From Eutreptiella sp. 'Long Island Sound 2002' (taxonomy: Eukaryota > Euglenozoa > Euglenophyceae > Eutreptiales > Eutreptiaceae): a stretch of DNA of 64,000 nt. The DNA lies in the NCBI GenBank assembly GCA_964036045.1, contig OZ038381.1:149119596-149183595 (forward strand), read 5' to 3'. A model generated the notes under the pieces. That model did not search any database. It worked only from the letters and a program-made list of their open reading frames with translations, and had not been told where the DNA came from. Made by a program: the position numbers and the translations under genes. This document shows, piece by piece, positions 63,047-64,000 of this stretch; within the stretch, counting starts at the first letter, position 1; each line of letters starts with the position of its first letter.

Positions 63047-63431
63047 GATCTGATAAGCGCTCAGTGAAACCAAAAATGGAACAGATCCACCAACTACACA
63101 GCATGTGCATTCCCTTGCTGCGGCGCTGCTGCATGGGCGCCCATACAGGTCCCGCCGGCATCTCCAGTTTTCATACTGTGGTCACCGCTGGCTTCACTGC
63201 CCAACAGCGATGGTAGCGCGCCGCAACTGGCTACCGCAATCAGGATTAACTGGGCAAATGTGAAATCACCAGACAGTTACAGTTAACCAAAAATGGTGCA
63301 TGCGACAAGCGAATCACAGAAAAATAGGTCGCGCGGAGATTGTGTGACAGGTTACTGTTTCAAATCAAGAAAGGTTTTCAAACAGCGATTCTTACGTAGA
63401 TACAGGTACGCAATTATTCTTCACAGCAACA

Positions 63432-64000
63432 ATGCCCCTGCAAAAAGAGGTGGACCTTGAGAAGACAGTGGCCGCAGCATCTGGAGGTTTCCGCGATGTC
63501 TGCTCAGAGGAACTGCCGTACCACACGGCAGAAGAACTGTGGGAAGGGCTGAAACAGGGGGACGAGGGCGCGCGATTGTTGTTTATGTTTTTCCTGCGTC
63601 TGCGCAAAAATGAACGGACGCGTTGCAGTGTTGAAAAGGCGATTGCAGTAGAAGGCAAGAGATGGGTTGGTGTTTTGATAGAGGAGGCCTGGCGCCTATA
63701 TTTGCTGATGCACCACTGCGCAGTTCCATACCAGGGAAAACGGACCTCAGTTGTTGCGGTAGAGGAAAATAGGGCGCAGCGTCGCATTTTAGCAAGGTCA
63801 GGTCTGGCGCGATACAGCGCACCTTCGCTAAAGGAGAAGGCCGCAGTCAGGTTACAGACTACTTGGAACAAAATACACCAACAGTGGGGTGTCTTGTGGA
63901 TGGACAACTGGTACAACAAACAGTTTACCACAAATCCTGACAAGAACGACAAAAGCCTGAACGCAACAGAGTTGGCTGTGTTGCTACTGAAGGATACACC
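63432..64000 (+). CDS. Unrecognised ORF running off the window end (partial, at least 189 codons)
   Basis: The ATG at 63432 is in the context CAACAATGC and the frame stays open to base 64000. The N-terminus reads MPLQKEVDLEKTVAAASGG. A charged helical region follows (ELPYHTAEELWEGLKQGDEGARLLFMFFLRLRKNERTRC, VEKAIAVEGKRWVGVLIEEAWRLYLLMHH). Then come RRILARSGLARYSAPSLKEKA and WNKIHQQWGVLWMDNWYNKQ followed by TTNPDKNDKSLNATELAVLL. Composition is protein-like and the bases are not skewed. The Trp-rich block with MDNWY looks like a conserved core, possibly of a transposase-like or other repeated protein, but I cannot name it. Confidence 0.55.
   Translation, partial: MPLQKEVDLEKTVAAASGGFRDVCSEELPYHTAEELWEGLKQGDEGARLLFMFFLRLRKNERTRCSVEKAIAVEGKRWVGVLIEEAWRLYLLMHHCAVPYQGKRTSVVAVEENRAQRRILARSGLARYSAPSLKEKAAVRLQTTWNKIHQQWGVLWMDNWYNKQFTTNPDKNDKSLNATELAVLLLKDT

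Larger units (their letters stand above)
62466..63431. other. Intergenic region with palindromes
   Basis: Apart from three copies of the GCGCGAGGCCTCGCGC palindrome there is no supported ORF. Short minus-strand frames starting MREASR arise from the palindrome itself. Confidence 0.5.

Noticed and set aside
63392-63952. Minus-strand 186-codon ORF
   Set aside because: It lies antisense to a longer, more protein-like plus-strand frame open to the window end.

Overview
This window looks like nuclear DNA from a eukaryote with a large, repeat-rich genome. I see no bacterial operons, no rRNA or functional tRNA gene, and no CRISPR array. Most of what can be identified is mobile-element debris: chromodomain Ty3/gypsy-type LTR elements, an APE-type LINE, a hAT-type DNA transposon, satellites and minisatellites. 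A single-celled alga or other protist is my best guess, from the gene-poor architecture, the variety of gypsy lineages and the patchwork base composition. The species cannot be named from the sequence.

Layout. Positions 1-971 hold the RT/RNase H part of gypsy family A (minus strand), followed by the 5' part of gypsy family B (plus strand, 972-4775). From 4776 to about 15104 lies a strongly C-rich, G-poor composite called C here. It carries an RNase H plus LINE-type zinc-finger ORF with an exact 1548-bp tandem duplication, a RING-like ORF, a His/Pro-rich ORF with a conserved Trp-rich block, a further unrecognised ORF, a poly-T/poly-A tract and a 65-bp repeat. Positions 15187-17053 and 28226-32379 are the two halves of one minus-strand A element. 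It was split by insertion of a nearly full-length B element (17054-28225) that has both LTRs, a primer binding site, gag, protease, a methyltransferase-like domain, RT, RNase H, integrase and a chromodomain. The A|B junction at 1-4775 is a second copy of the same event, so that block is a segmental duplication.

Positions 33291-34340 are two satellites. Positions 34340-35757 are a relative (E) of the conserved block in C. Positions 36231-44439 are mostly AT-rich and hold an unnamed dispersed repeat (R) interrupted by a hAT-like element with an 8-bp target duplication. Positions 44440-48127 are an extremely GC-rich island. Positions 48146-54284 are a minus-strand LINE with an 18-bp target duplication. 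Its ORF1 carries an AlkB-type dioxygenase domain; its ORF2 has EN, RT, RNase H and zinc-finger domains plus a PIP-box-like tail. Positions 54303-58384 are a gypsy-like remnant (D) with gag and integrase but no RT. A second R copy follows at 59310-60925. The last 2.5 kb, with a candidate nuclear protein gene, a family of GCGCGAGGCCTCGCGC palindromes and an ORF running off the end, is the part most likely to hold host genes.

Almost every element is broken by stops and frameshifts. Several of the slips lie at long G or C homopolymers and could be base-calling errors rather than real decay.
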